Assembly (NCBI RefSeq): GCF_025947185.1
Contig: NZ_CP110001.1
Location: 3,472,001-3,536,000, forward strand
Source of the DNA: Flavobacterium sp. N2038
Lineage (GTDB): Bacteria > Bacteroidota > Bacteroidia > Flavobacteriales > Flavobacteriaceae
DNA: 64,000 nucleotides
Reading direction: 5' to 3'
Under the pieces are notes generated by a model. That model worked only from the letters and a program-made list of their open reading frames with translations. It had not been told where the DNA came from and did no database searches. This document shows positions 41,592 through 51,976 of this stretch, piece by piece. The position numbers were made by a program, and so were the translations under genes. Numbering within the stretch: position 1 is the first letter of the stretch; every line of letters begins with the position of its first letter.

Positions 41592-44312
41592 TTAGTCTAG
41601 AACCAAACCTATCTGACCATCGTCGTCTAATTCTGTTTCAACAGGATCATCATCGGATATCTCTGGTCTTTCCGGAACTTCTTCAACTGGCTCTTCATAC
41701 GGAAGCGGTTCTAACAAATTAACTTGTTTTAGTTTATCTGCCGTTAATTGATTTCCTAAAGCTTTAAAACCTTTTACAGCTATAAAATCCTCAACATCTA
41801 TATGCAGATCTTCTTTTTGAACTCCTTTTACTTTTGCAAAAACCAACTGTGCCAACGGACGATAATCTGTTGATACAATCTCTAATTGTGAGTTTGGATG
41901 GTCTGTAATAAAACTTTCTTCTTTTCCTTCATTTTCAACAAGGAAACGTTTTAAGAAATAGCGCTCTTTTTCTCCATCATAATAAATGGCCGAAATTGGT
42001 TTCTTAGGTTTCCATTTTTCCAAAACGATCATATCTTCTTCAAAGTGAGTCGATAATTCCGGAATTATGACTTTTAATTTGCCTGTCTGGCTTATTACTA
42101 AGATTTTATCACTTGGTTTAAATTCACCTAATAATTCACCTCTCGCATCAACATTTAAACGTTTTACAGTATCATCAAACCAAACTTTTCTCGGCAGTAA
42201 AGTAGAAATTCCTTTTTCCTTTAATTCGATTTTCTTGATCGGATATTTCGTTACTAAATTTCCTTTTGATCCACGTCCTTTAATGGCCAGTTTAGCAAAA
42301 TCAATATCAAATTTCAGTTTTTTAATTGTTCCTATCTGACGCAATAATATGGTTACTACCTCTGCTTCTCCATTTGGATTATGAGAAAAATAAACCACCT
42401 GTGAACCGTTTGTTCCGTTTGTCAAATCATAAGCTTTGTCACGAGTTACTCCGGTAACATTAAAACGTTTAATATACGAAGGACCTGATTTTCCATCACG
42501 ATACATCATGTTGTAAATCGTACGTTTATCGCTCTTATCGAATACTGCAACGTGTATAATATCTTTTCCAATAAACGTTTTGGCATCAACTTTTGTGATC
42601 ATCAATGTTCCGTCTCGTAAGAACACAATAACATCATCAATATCAGAACAGTCGCCTACGTATTCGTCTTTCTTTAAACTCGTTCCAACGAAGCCTTCAT
42701 CACGGTTGACATATAGTTTTGTGTTACGTAAAACTACTTTTGTCGCTTCAACGTTATCAAAAACACGAAGTTCAGTCTGGCGCTCACGGCCTTTTCCGTA
42801 TTTCTCTTTTAATTTGGTGAAATAAGCAATGGCAAAATCTGTTAAATGTTCCAGATTATGCTCTACCTCTTTCATTTCTTCTTCTAACCTCGAAATCAAT
42901 TCATCCGCTTTATCAGAGTCAAAACGCGTAATACGAATCATCGGAATCTGAGTCAATCGCTGTAAATCTTCGTCTGTAATTTCTCTAACAAATGATTTTT
43001 TGAAAGGCTCAAATCGGTCGTATAAATATTTGTAAAGTGATTCTCTGTCTCCGTATAATTTGAAGTCAATATACATTTCTTCACGAATGAAGATCTTTTC
43101 TAAAGTAGAGAAATGCCACTTATTTTTTAATTCTTCAAGCTGAATTTCTAATTCCTGACGAAGTAAATCAACGGTTCTGTGGGTTGATATTTTCAACATT
43201 TCAGAAACCCCTATAAACAACGGTTTATTATCTTCGATAACGCAACCTAAAGGTGCCACAGATGTTTCGCAGGCTGTAAAAGCAAATAATGCATCGATTG
43301 TTTTATCTGGAGAAACACCTGGAAAAAGATGAATTAAAATTTCAACATCGGCAGCAGTATTGTCTTCAATTTTTTTGATTTTGATTTTGCCTTTATCATT
43401 GGCTTTCAAAATACTATCAATTAAACTCGAAGTATTGGTCGAAAACGGAATCTGCGTAATCACCAATGTATTTTTGTCTAATTGCGAAATTTTAGCACGC
43501 ACACGCACACGTCCACCACGAAGTCCGTCATTATAATTTGACACATCGGCAATACCTTGTGTCATGAAATCAGGATATAATGTAAATGCTTTTCCTTTTA
43601 AAATTTTAATCGAAGCATCAATTAGCTCATTAAAGTTATGAGGAAGAACTTTCGTCGAAAGCCCAACCGCAATACCTTCCGCTCCCTGCGCTAAAAGTAA
43701 TGGGAATTTTACCGGAAGATTGTTTGGTTCTGCACGACGACCATCATACGAAACACCCCAATCGGTAATTTTTGGAGAATATAAAACCTCCAAAGCAAAT
43801 TTGGATAAACGTGCTTCAATATAACGCGAAGCTGCTGCTCCGTCACCCGTTAAAATATTACCCCAGTTTCCCTGGCAGTCAATCAATAAATCTTTTTGAC
43901 CAATTTGTACCATCGCATCACCAATACTCGCATCTCCGTGTGGGTGATACTGCATGGTGTGACCAACAACATTGGCAACTTTGTTATAACGACCATCATC
44001 CAGCTCTTTTAAAGAGTGCATAATACGACGCTGAACAGGTTTGAATCCGTCCTCGATAGCAGGAACTGCACGCTCCAGAATTACATACGAAGCATAATCC
44101 AAAAACCAGTCTTTGTACATTCCCGTTACTTTGGTAATAACGTCTTCTCCTTCTTCTTCCTGATTTTCGTAAAAATGCGCTCCTTCGAAATTCTTCGCGT
44201 CTACGCTTATAATATCATCATCATCTCCATCCTGATTATCATCCATCAGGTTTTCATCTTGATTATTCTCGTCGTCGTTTGGAATTATGTTATCGTCTTC
44301 TTCGTCTTTCAT
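41592..44312 (-). CDS. parC: DNA topoisomerase IV subunit A
   Basis: This 906-residue type IIA topoisomerase subunit breaks and rejoins DNA to separate daughter chromosomes. An unusually acidic stretch (about residues 1-58, rich in Asp/Glu) precedes the conserved start YKDWFLDYASYVILERAVP. HTMQYHPHGDASI lies at 118-130, and the catalytic tyrosine is Y164 in AASRYIE. The C-terminal part has only weak beta-pinwheel features and no GyrA box, which fits ParC rather than GyrA. Its partner parE lies upstream, separated by two accessory genes. Confidence 0.93.
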   Translation of the reverse strand: MKDEEDDNIIPNDDENNQDENLMDDNQDGDDDDIISVDAKNFEGAHFYENQEEEGEDVITKVTGMYKDWFLDYASYVILERAVPAIEDGFKPVQRRIMHSLKELDDGRYNKVANVVGHTMQYHPHGDASIGDAMVQIGQKDLLIDCQGNWGNILTGDGAAASRYIEARLSKFALEVLYSPKITDWGVSYDGRRAEPNNLPVKFPLLLAQGAEGIAVGLSTKVLPHNFNELIDASIKILKGKAFTLYPDFMTQGIADVSNYNDGLRGGRVRVRAKISQLDKNTLVITQIPFSTNTSSLIDSILKANDKGKIKIKKIEDNTAADVEILIHLFPGVSPDKTIDALFAFTACETSVAPLGCVIEDNKPLFIGVSEMLKISTHRTVDLLRQELEIQLEELKNKWHFSTLEKIFIREEMYIDFKLYGDRESLYKYLYDRFEPFKKSFVREITDEDLQRLTQIPMIRITRFDSDKADELISRLEEEMKEVEHNLEHLTDFAIAYFTKLKEKYGKGRERQTELRVFDNVEATKVVLRNTKLYVNRDEGFVGTSLKKDEYVGDCSDIDDVIVFLRDGTLMITKVDAKTFIGKDIIHVAVFDKSDKRTIYNMMYRDGKSGPSYIKRFNVTGVTRDKAYDLTNGTNGSQVVYFSHNPNGEAEVVTILLRQIGTIKKLKFDIDFAKLAIKGRGSKGNLVTKYPIKKIELKEKGISTLLPRKVWFDDTVKRLNVDARGELLGEFKPSDKILVISQTGKLKVIIPELSTHFEEDMIVLEKWKPKKPISAIYYDGEKERYFLKRFLVENEGKEESFITDHPNSQLEIVSTDYRPLAQLVFAKVKGVQKEDLHIDVEDFIAVKGFKALGNQLTADKLKQVNLLEPLPYEEPVEEVPERPEISDDDPVETELDDDGQIGLVLD

Positions 44313-44334
44313 TTAATTATATCTAATTATAATT

Positions 44335-45402
44335 CTATTTGTTTTCGAGTAGTTCTTTTAAAGCTTCAACACTTGGTAGAACGGTCTTATATTTACTGGC
44401 AAATATTTGCTCATTGTTTTCTGGTAAAGTATATTTTACTACAGCTTCACTTTTAGTCTGGCAAAGTACAATTCCGATAGTTTTATTTTCATCTTCCAAT
44501 CGCATTTCTCTATCGTAATAATTGACATACATTTGCATCTGACCTAAATCCTGATGTTTTAAATCACCAATTTTCAAATCGATAAGAACAAAACATCTTA
44601 ATATTCTATTATAAAAAACCAAATCAATTCTAAAATGTTTATCATCAAAAGTAATTCTTTCCTGTCTTGCAACAAAAGTAAAACCATGACCTAATTCTAA
44701 CAAAAAATGTTCTAGTTTACTAATGATTTCTTCTTATAACTGCGATTCAGAATATTGGTGTAATTCTGGCAGTCCTAAAAATTCAAGTATATAAGGATCT
44801 TTGATAATATCTTTTGGCTTCTCGATAATCTGACCTTGCTCTGAAAGTTTTAAAATTCCTTCTTTATCTCTGCTTAAAGCCAATCTTGTGTAAAGTGCCG
44901 TATCGTATTGACGTTTTAATTCACGAACACTCCAATTGTGTTTTTCAGATTCGATTTTATAAAAACGTCTTTCCTTTTCATCTTCAATTCGCATTAAAAA
45001 GACATAATGGGTAAATGTCAATTTAAAAAATGAAGCCAAAGTTTGATAATCTACTTTATTAAATTCCGCAGTCACTGACTGCGTTTTTTTAATTTGTAAA
45101 ATCCGAGTCAGTGACTCGGAAATTGAGAAAGTCAAATAAAACTTTCTCATATTACTTAAATTATCAACTGAAAAACCTTTACCAAACTCTTTTGTCAACT
45201 GTTGAGAAAGACTTTGTAAGAGTTGTTTACCATATTCAGCTCTGTCTTTTCCATTTTGTTCTTCTTCAACAATAATCCTTCCTATTTCAAAATAGGTAAT
45301 TGTCATTGTTGAATTTACGGTACGTAAAACCTGTTGTCGGGCATTTTGCAATAACTCGGCAACTTGCTGAAAAATAACTTTATTTTGAAGACCGTCTGAC
45401 AT
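44335..45402 (-). pseudogene. DUF1016/YhcG-family PDDEXK nuclease gene with in-frame nonsense codon
   Basis: Two open pieces (222 codons from 45402, and 122 from 44703) lie in the same frame. They are separated by a TAA at 44734-44736, after SESQL, and ten sense codons. Restoring that codon to GAA by one base gives a full-length protein of about 355 residues: an N-terminal DUF1016 helical domain (about 10-150) and a C-terminal PDDEXK nuclease core (RIDLVFYNR and VLIDLKIG near 280-305). It is therefore a recently broken gene, unless readthrough occurs or there is a sequence error. Relatives are linked to restriction or mobile DNA. It stands between parE and parC. Confidence 0.85.
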
Positions 45403-45429
45403 TTACTATTCTAAAATATTAGAACTTTA

Positions 45430-46032
45430 TTAAATTTTTATTTTTTTAGTTGTTTTCAAACTATCCAAAAACAATCTTTCTTTTTCTTCCTTTTCTTCTG
45501 TATCAACAAAATATTTGATACCTGCTTTTTTAAAAAAATCTTTTACATCATCTTTACAATAATCCCAATTTTCCTTAATATTATTAGAAGATTCAGAAGT
45601 TCCGCATTCAAAGCAAAGCTCAATATGTCCTATAATTCTATTTCTATTATTGTAAAAGAGAATTAAATTTCTTGGCATATAACAACTTGAATAAGGAGCA
45701 ACATCACCTTCAACTTTACAATGATTTTTAATCAATTCAAATATTTTTTTTATTTGAGTTTCTTTCAATAATGCAACCTTTTCATTGATCATTGAACTAT
45801 CAAAATCAATCTTATTGTTTCGAATAATTTCTTCCCTATGTCTTAATGTATCCCAAGCTAATCTATCTGGATAAGAAAATAATTCAACCTTTTTAATCGC
45901 TTCCAATTTAAATTCAAAAGCATCAGAATAATCTAATTCTTTTTCGTCTTTAATTTCATCTTCAAAACCTTTATTTTTATTACATGAAATTAAGCTTGAA
46001 ATAATTATTAAAACTAAAAGTTTCTTCATCAA
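45430..46032 (-). CDS. Lipoprotein between parE and parC, unknown function
   Basis: This 200-residue lipoprotein (SLISC signal, cysteine near 17) has a charged mature part with four further cysteines in CKVEGDVAPYSSC and CFECG, possibly a metal site or disulphides. It lies 17 bases after parE on the same strand. No family is recognised. Its place between the two topoisomerase IV genes is unusual. Confidence 0.7.
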   Translation of the reverse strand: MMKKLLVLIIISSLISCNKNKGFEDEIKDEKELDYSDAFEFKLEAIKKVELFSYPDRLAWDTLRHREEIIRNNKIDFDSSMINEKVALLKETQIKKIFELIKNHCKVEGDVAPYSSCYMPRNLILFYNNRNRIIGHIELCFECGTSESSNNIKENWDYCKDDVKDFFKKAGIKYFVDTEEKEEKERLFLDSLKTTKKIKI

Positions 46033-46049
46033 ATTAAAATTAAAAAATT

Positions 46050-47918
46050 CTAAGCTTCCTCAAGCTCATCAATCTCAACCTTCAAATTCTTGATAATAAA
46101 CTCTTGTCTGTCCGGTGTATTTTTACCCATGTAGAAAGACAACAACTGCTCAATCGAAGTATGTTTGTCCATCATAACCGGATCAAGGCGGATGGTGTCT
46201 CCAATAAAGTTTTTAAACTCGTCTGGCGAAATCTCTCCCAAACCTTTAAATCGGGTAATCTCTGGTTTTGGCTTTAGTTTCTCGATCGCGTCTTTCCTTT
46301 CTTCTTCAGAATAACAGTAAATCGTTTCTTTCTTGTTTCGAACCCTGAAAAGGGGAGTTTGCAAAATGTACAAATGCCCTTCTTTGATTAATTCGGGAAA
46401 AAACTGCAAAAAGAAAGTAATTAAAAGCAAACGAATGTGCATTCCGTCGACATCGGCATCTGTTGCGATCACGATGTTGTTGTAACGCAATTTTTCTAGT
46501 CCGTCTTCGATATCCAATGCTGCTTGCAGTAAATTGAATTCTTCGTTTTCATACACAATTTTTTTCGTCATTCCGTATGAATTCAAAGGCTTACCACGTA
46601 AACTGAAAACCGCTTGAGTATTCACGTCACGCGACTTTGTAATCGACCCGGAAGCCGAATCTCCCTCGGTAATAAAAAGCGTACTTTCTAAGTTTCTTGG
46701 GTTTTTGGTATCTGGAAGATGCGCTCGGCAATCTCTTAATTTTTTATTATGAAGATTCGCTTTTTTAGCACGATCTGTTGCCAGTTTTCTAATTCCTGAT
46801 AATTCCTTACGCTCACGTTCAGCCTGCAAAATTTTACGCAATAAAGCTTCCGCAGTTGTTGGATTTTTATGCAGGTAATTATCTAACTTGGTTTTGATAA
46901 AATCGTTAACGAAAGTACGAACAGAAACTGCTGGTGTTCCGTCATCGGAACCCATATCTGTAGAACCTAATTTTGTTTTGGTCTGAGACTCAAAAACCGG
47001 CTCCATTACTTTAATACTAATCGCACTCACAATCGATTTACGAACATCTGATGCTTCGAAATTCTTATTATAAAACTCACGAATCGTTTTTACAACAGCT
47101 TCACGATAGGCTGCTAAGTGCGTTCCTCCCTGTGTTGTGTTCTGACCGTTGACAAAAGAGTGATATTCTTCACTATATTGCGTTTTACTGTGCGTAAGCG
47201 CAACCTCGATATCATGCTCTTTTAAGTGGATAATTGGGTATTCTAAATCATCTTCGCTAATTGTTTCTTCTAATAAATCACGAAGTCCGTTTTCTGAATA
47301 ATATTTTTCTCCATTGAAAATAATAGTCAAACCATTGTTTAAGTAACAATAGTTTTTAACCATTTTAATTACATATTCTAAACGGAATTTATAGTTTTTG
47401 AAAATCGTTTCGTCCGGTGTAAAGGTTACTTTTGTTCCTTTACGCTTTGTAGTATCAACTATATCCTCTTCTGAAACTAAATTTCCTGCAGAAAACTCCG
47501 CTGCTTTTTGTTTATCATCACGAACAGATTCTACTCTGAAATAATTGGAAAGTGCATTAACTGCTTTTGTTCCGACACCATTCAAACCAACTGATTTCTG
47601 GAAAGCTTTAGAATCGTACTTTCCACCTGTATTCATTTTTGAAACTACATCGACTACTTTCCCTAACGGAATTCCACGTCCGTAATCACGAACAGAAACC
47701 GTTTTATCCTTGATAGTCACTTCAATAGTTTTTCCGGAGCCCATTACGAACTCGTCAATACAGTTATCTAAAACCTCTTTTAATAGAATGTAAATACCAT
47801 CATCCGGCGAAGAACCGTCCCCTAATTTTCCGATATACATTCCCGGACGCATACGGATATGTTCTTTCCAATCGAGTGATCGGATATTATCTTCGGTATA
47901 TTGATTTTGCTCTAGCAT
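46050..47918 (-). CDS. parE: DNA topoisomerase IV subunit B
   Basis: The ATPase subunit of topoisomerase IV has 622 residues when started at the ATG at 47918 ([20 protein letters not shown]). An upstream ATG at 48002 would add 28 residues without similarity to the family. GHKL ATPase motifs are present: [17 protein letters not shown] and [14 protein letters not shown]. The TOPRIM motifs [11 protein letters not shown] and [13 protein letters not shown] follow. It forms the enzyme with ParC encoded at 41592-44312. Confidence 0.94.
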   Translation of the reverse strand: MLEQNQYTEDNIRSLDWKEHIRMRPGMYIGKLGDGSSPDDGIYILLKEVLDNCIDEFVMGSGKTIEVTIKDKTVSVRDYGRGIPLGKVVDVVSKMNTGGKYDSKAFQKSVGLNGVGTKAVNALSNYFRVESVRDDKQKAAEFSAGNLVSEEDIVDTTKRKGTKVTFTPDETIFKNYKFRLEYVIKMVKNYCYLNNGLTIIFNGEKYYSENGLRDLLEETISEDDLEYPIIHLKEHDIEVALTHSKTQYSEEYHSFVNGQNTTQGGTHLAAYREAVVKTIREFYNKNFEASDVRKSIVSAISIKVMEPVFESQTKTKLGSTDMGSDDGTPAVSVRTFVNDFIKTKLDNYLHKNPTTAEALLRKILQAERERKELSGIRKLATDRAKKANLHNKKLRDCRAHLPDTKNPRNLESTLFITEGDSASGSITKSRDVNTQAVFSLRGKPLNSYGMTKKIVYENEEFNLLQAALDIEDGLEKLRYNNIVIATDADVDGMHIRLLLITFFLQFFPELIKEGHLYILQTPLFRVRNKKETIYCYSEEERKDAIEKLKPKPEITRFKGLGEISPDEFKNFIGDTIRLDPVMMDKHTSIEQLLSFYMGKNTPDRQEFIIKNLKVEIDELEEA

Positions 47919-48080
47919 AAGGTGAATTGGATTTTTGGCTAATGTACCATTTATCGGCAAAAAATGAAAGCGTATTTTTTCTTTTGTTATGAATAATAAC
48001 AACTTTTAAATCTATTTAAATTGATTTTAAAAAATACAACCCTTAAAAATATAAAAAACAAGTGATGAAACAAAAAAATC

Positions 48081-49256
48081 CTATTTGATTCCGAGCACTT
48101 CTTTTGCCAGGGCAATCATTTCGGGAGTTCCCGTATTTTTGTTTTTTTCGTCAGAAAGTTTTACAACCCCTTCCCAATGTCTGTTTTCAAGTTTAACTTC
48201 GGTTAGTTTTATAACCATATTCATGGATGGCAAACCTACATCATTGGTAAAATTGGTTCCTATACCAAACGACATCTTGATTTTGTCTTTACAAAAATCT
48301 GTTATACTTTTTACTTTATCATAATTTAGAGAATCTGAGAAAACAATAACTTTTGATCGCGGATCAATTCCCATTTTAGTATAATGTGAAATAACTTTTT
48401 GTGCAAATTCAATTGGATCTCCACTATCATGACGAATTCCATCAAAAAGTTTAGAATATTTTTTATCAAATTGGCTAAAGAAAATTTCAGTAGTATAAGT
48501 ATCTGTCAAGGCAATTCCTAAATCACCTCCATAAACTTGTGTCCAGTGCTCAAGACTCATAAAATTAGCCATCTTAAAACCGTATTGCGCCGCATGAAAC
48601 ATAAACCATTCATGTGCATGAGTTCCTAAAGGACGAATATTATTAACCATTGCAAAATGTACATTACTGGTTCCTATAAAACTTTCTGAACCAAACTTCC
48701 GAAGCGTATCATTTACCAAAACATGCACATCATAAGAGTGACGACGTCGTGTACCAAATTCTAAAATCGAAACTCCAAGCTTGTTATAATTATCAATTTT
48801 GTTCTTGGTAAGCTCTTCTACGGCTTCGTCATTTAGACGAATTAAATGATTGGATTTATAAAAAAGCTCCGAAATCAATGCCATCAAAGGTACTTCCCAT
48901 AAAATAGTACGATACCAATAACCTTCTACAGTAACTTTTATATCCGATCCTTCCTGGCTAATTTGAACTTCAGAAGGATCATAAATATAACCATGCAAAA
49001 AGTCGAAATACGTAGGATCTAAATAAGGGCAATAATGAGATAAATACAGTTTTTCTTCTTTAGTCAATCGCAAATCAGCCATTGCGTCAACCGATTTTCG
49101 AAGTAAATCTGCAAATCCAGGCGGAAAAACATGTTTTCCCCTATTTATAAAACCATAACGAACTCTTGCCTTTGGGAAAAGTTTTATTACAGTATGCTGC
49201 ATTGTAAATTTATAGAAATCATTATCTAAAATAGACTTCAAAAAAGTGGTTTCCAT
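48081..49256 (-). CDS. pncB: Nicotinate phosphoribosyltransferase
   Basis: This enzyme joins nicotinate and PRPP in NAD salvage. With the start at 49256 (METTFLKSILDNDFYKFTMQ) it has 391 residues; an ATG 48 bases further up adds unlike residues. Family motifs are YKFTMQHTV, LEFGTRRRHSYDVH, GTSNVHFA and FDGIRHDSGDPIEF. It is cytosolic. No other NAD gene is adjacent. Confidence 0.93.
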   Translation of the reverse strand: METTFLKSILDNDFYKFTMQHTVIKLFPKARVRYGFINRGKHVFPPGFADLLRKSVDAMADLRLTKEEKLYLSHYCPYLDPTYFDFLHGYIYDPSEVQISQEGSDIKVTVEGYWYRTILWEVPLMALISELFYKSNHLIRLNDEAVEELTKNKIDNYNKLGVSILEFGTRRRHSYDVHVLVNDTLRKFGSESFIGTSNVHFAMVNNIRPLGTHAHEWFMFHAAQYGFKMANFMSLEHWTQVYGGDLGIALTDTYTTEIFFSQFDKKYSKLFDGIRHDSGDPIEFAQKVISHYTKMGIDPRSKVIVFSDSLNYDKVKSITDFCKDKIKMSFGIGTNFTNDVGLPSMNMVIKLTEVKLENRHWEGVVKLSDEKNKNTGTPEMIALAKEVLGIK

Positions 49257-49341
49257 AGCAATTAAATTCAGATCATTCCTTGCTAAGATACGGCAATTTG
49301 GCAAAACAGGAAAATTCTATCCGAAGACATTTTTGATTAAT

Positions 49342-50322
49342 TTATTTCGAAACAATTTTAAAAGAAACTACACTATTTGTATTAACAAAAATAGTAATAT
49401 ACTCCCCCAGATTACCATCATTAAGAATCTGAAATTCTAAACCATCGCGTTTCTCTTTTGAATTCTGAATAATAACTGGCTTATTCTTTTTATTCAAATA
49501 AAAAATCTGATCTGATTTTGAAATGTTTTTAATTTCAAAAGTTATTTTATCTCCTTTTTTTGACCTGATTGTTCCAGTATTAGGAGTTTTTATTTTATAA
49601 TCTTCTTCTATGGTTTTATTGTAAATCAAAGGTCCATTGAGATAATCCTCTTTACTTAATTGTTCACCAAGAAAGGTTCCTGAATCAGGAAAATGTTTAG
49701 CAAAAAAATAATCTGGGTTCGTATCAAAATAAATGGATGTAAAATCATTGACCATTTTCCCTTTATTACTGTCATAATATCCCTGTCCCCAGGTTACATC
49801 TATCAGGCACCATTTCTTATCAATCAAAACCATATTCCAGGCGTGATTCGAAGATGTTATTTTTCTTCCAATGTCTGCTAATCTGGTTTTAGAATCTCCA
49901 CGAATTACTTCTGCTTTTAACCCTACCAGAGAAGCCAAATGCTGATATAATGCAGTAAAACCCTCACAAACAGCTTTCTGAGATTTAAATGCTTTTTGAA
50001 GCATTTTATCATTTAATTCTTTTATTTTTCGTTGTTTTTCAGCTTCAGTAGAATAACTAAAGCCCTGCACTTTTGGCGGATTCAAAAAGGCATTAAAATC
50101 ATACTTCATATTAAAAGCCATCCAGCTGTAAATCGCTCGTGCTTTGTCATAATCCGAATTAAAATCTTTTTCAATTTGCTCTGCTAGTTTTTCGGTTGTA
50201 GCAAAGCTTTTTGGATATTTTGCAACGATTTTATCAACTTCACTAATTTTCTGTGCAAATGTATTGTTCAAAAAAATACTGTTGATCAAAAGAAATATAA
50301 AGGCAATCTTTTTTAATGGCAT
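49342..50322 (-). CDS. Exported transglutaminase-like protein
   Basis: This 326-residue protein has a signal peptide ending NNTFAQ and a transglutaminase-like core with the Cys-His-Asp triad visible in KAVCEGFTALY, SSNHAWNMV and CLIDVTWGQG (about 115-185). A C-terminal beta domain follows. It resembles KyphoscoIiosis-peptidase/transglutaminase-like proteins, which act as proteases or cross-linkers outside the cytoplasm. The substrate is unknown. It lies 4 bases after the flavin reductase gene. Confidence 0.82.
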   Translation of the reverse strand: MPLKKIAFIFLLINSIFLNNTFAQKISEVDKIVAKYPKSFATTEKLAEQIEKDFNSDYDKARAIYSWMAFNMKYDFNAFLNPPKVQGFSYSTEAEKQRKIKELNDKMLQKAFKSQKAVCEGFTALYQHLASLVGLKAEVIRGDSKTRLADIGRKITSSNHAWNMVLIDKKWCLIDVTWGQGYYDSNKGKMVNDFTSIYFDTNPDYFFAKHFPDSGTFLGEQLSKEDYLNGPLIYNKTIEEDYKIKTPNTGTIRSKKGDKITFEIKNISKSDQIFYLNKKNKPVIIQNSKEKRDGLEFQILNDGNLGEYITIFVNTNSVVSFKIVSK

Positions 50323-50326
50323 TGAT

Positions 50327-50851
50327 TTAGAAACTTGATTGGATAATGTTTTTCAGTTCTTTATCTAACTCCATATTTGAAATTTTATTTTCCTCCAAAT
50401 CAAAATTACTATTGAATGACGGAAGCGAGAATGATCCTTTTATTTCAGCACCATAACGTGGGAAAAGATTCTGTGCAATTCCCAAAACCGAAGCTCCTCC
50501 TCTTCCACCAGGTGAAGTTGCTAATAGTAACATTGGTTTATGCTGAAAAATATCTTTTTCGATACGAGAACTCCAGTCAAAAACATTTTTGAAAGCAACA
50601 GAATAATTCCCATTATTTTCAGCCATTGAAACCACTAAAATATCAGCTTCTTTCAATTTGCTTAAGAATGCATGTGCCATTTTATGCTGCCCAACTTCTT
50701 TTTCAAGATCAACACTAAATAACGGCATTGCGTAATCATTCAAATCTAAAACTTCAACATTGGCATTTTCAAACAAACTTGCAGCATAAGTCGCCAAATG
50801 CTTATTGATTGACTGTGTACTGTTACTTCCTCCAAAAGCTATAATTTTCAT
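50327..50851 (-). CDS. NADPH-dependent FMN reductase-family protein
   Basis: This 174-residue flavodoxin-fold protein has the FMN phosphate loop FGGSNSTQSINKHL (about 6-19), AENNGNYSVAFKNVFDW (about 80-96) and SPGGRGGAS (about 113-121). It probably reduces quinones, azo compounds or flavin with NAD(P)H in the cytosol. It is followed by the transglutaminase-like gene and preceded by a palindromic element. Confidence 0.88.
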   Translation of the reverse strand: MKIIAFGGSNSTQSINKHLATYAASLFENANVEVLDLNDYAMPLFSVDLEKEVGQHKMAHAFLSKLKEADILVVSMAENNGNYSVAFKNVFDWSSRIEKDIFQHKPMLLLATSPGGRGGASVLGIAQNLFPRYGAEIKGSFSLPSFNSNFDLEENKISNMELDKELKNIIQSSF

Positions 50852-50873
50852 ATCGTGGTATTTTATATTTTTG

Positions 50874-50958
50874 AAACCATATAAGTTATATAAGTAAGTT
50901 TAACTTCTTAAATTGAAGACAAAGAATTTTAAATGAATTTATATAACTTACATGGTTT
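50874..50958. repeat. Palindromic intergenic element, 20-bp arms
   Basis: Arms 50874-50893 and 50939-50958 (AAACCATATAAGTTATATAA and complement) match at 19 of 20 positions. The element fills almost the whole gap between the flavin reductase and YihY genes. Confidence 0.8.
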
Positions 50959-50966
50959 ATTTATTT

Positions 50967-51884
50967 TTAAGTGCTTTCAATTTCAAAAATTTCTTTTTGT
51001 ATTTCTACCGAGTAGTCATTTGGAGAAATACTCCCACCGAAAGCTTTCGCGTAAACTTTTGTAAATTCAGCTCCAAAGTACAAAATAATAGCCGAATAAT
51101 ACACCCAGACTAATATTATAATTACTGAACCTGCTGCGCCATAAACACTTGCAATAGTTGAATTTCCTAAATAAAGCCCAATAGCAAATTTACCTATCAT
51201 AAACAAAATTGCCGTGCAGGAAGCACCAATAAAAGCATCCTTCCATTTGATAACTCCGTCTGGTAAAGTTCGGAATATAATTGCAAAAAGCAATGTTATA
51301 CTGGCTAAAACAATAACTAAATTTATGATATAAAAAAGATAAACAGTTGTGTCTGGTAAATAGAGTTTTAAACGTGCATTTAAAACATCGAGCGTCGCAT
51401 TTAGCATTAAACTTACCAACATCAAAAACCCAACGGTAACTATCATTGAAAATGACATAATTCTGTTTTGAATGAACTTTTTTAAGCCTTTATTTGGCTT
51501 TGCGCGTAATCCCCAAATATAATTGATAGAACTCTGAATTTCTGCAAAAACTCCCGAAGCACCAATTAACAACATAACAACACCAAAAACTGTAACAAAA
51601 ACATTGCTATCTGATAATTGAACATTTTTGATTGCCTCCTGAATCTGTACTGCTGCATTGTTTCCTACTAGTCTGTTGATTTGTCCATATAACTGACCTG
51701 TAACTGCCTCTTCCCCAAAAAAGACACCACAAATAGTAATGATAATAATCAATAAAGGAGGCAACGCAAAAATGGTATAATAAGACAACGCCGCACTTAA
51801 TTTTATGGCATTATCATCATTGAATTCTAAAAATGTTGTTTTTAGCAAATACCATGATTTTGAAAAGATATTTTGATTTTTCAT
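50967..51884 (-). CDS. YihY/BrkB-family inner-membrane protein
   Basis: This 305-residue protein has six membrane helices, and the family pattern DDNAIKLSAALSYYTIFALPPLLI comes near its start. The C-terminal part has AAGSVIIILVWVYYSAIILYFGAEFTKVYA. It was once labelled ribonuclease BN by mistake; its real transport or structural role is unsettled. A short acidic cytosolic tail follows. It is a single gene. Confidence 0.9.
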   Translation of the reverse strand: MKNQNIFSKSWYLLKTTFLEFNDDNAIKLSAALSYYTIFALPPLLIIIITICGVFFGEEAVTGQLYGQINRLVGNNAAVQIQEAIKNVQLSDSNVFVTVFGVVMLLIGASGVFAEIQSSINYIWGLRAKPNKGLKKFIQNRIMSFSMIVTVGFLMLVSLMLNATLDVLNARLKLYLPDTTVYLFYIINLVIVLASITLLFAIIFRTLPDGVIKWKDAFIGASCTAILFMIGKFAIGLYLGNSTIASVYGAAGSVIIILVWVYYSAIILYFGAEFTKVYAKAFGGSISPNDYSVEIQKEIFEIEST

Positions 51885-51976
51885 TTACTGATTTTTTGAT
51901 ATTCTCTCAAATTTAAGCAATTATGAAAAATTCTAAATTCTTGCTTTCTACCAGAATCTTATATCTTTCCCATGTC

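Noticed and set aside
42067..42339. Open plus-strand frames inside parC and parE
   Set aside because: They lie opposite strongly conserved genes and show no domain or start context of their own.
44335..44703. Separate small nuclease gene downstream of the DUF1016 gene
   Set aside because: It begins at a TTG inside the conserved nuclease domain and is in the same frame as the upstream piece; one nonsense codon explains the split.
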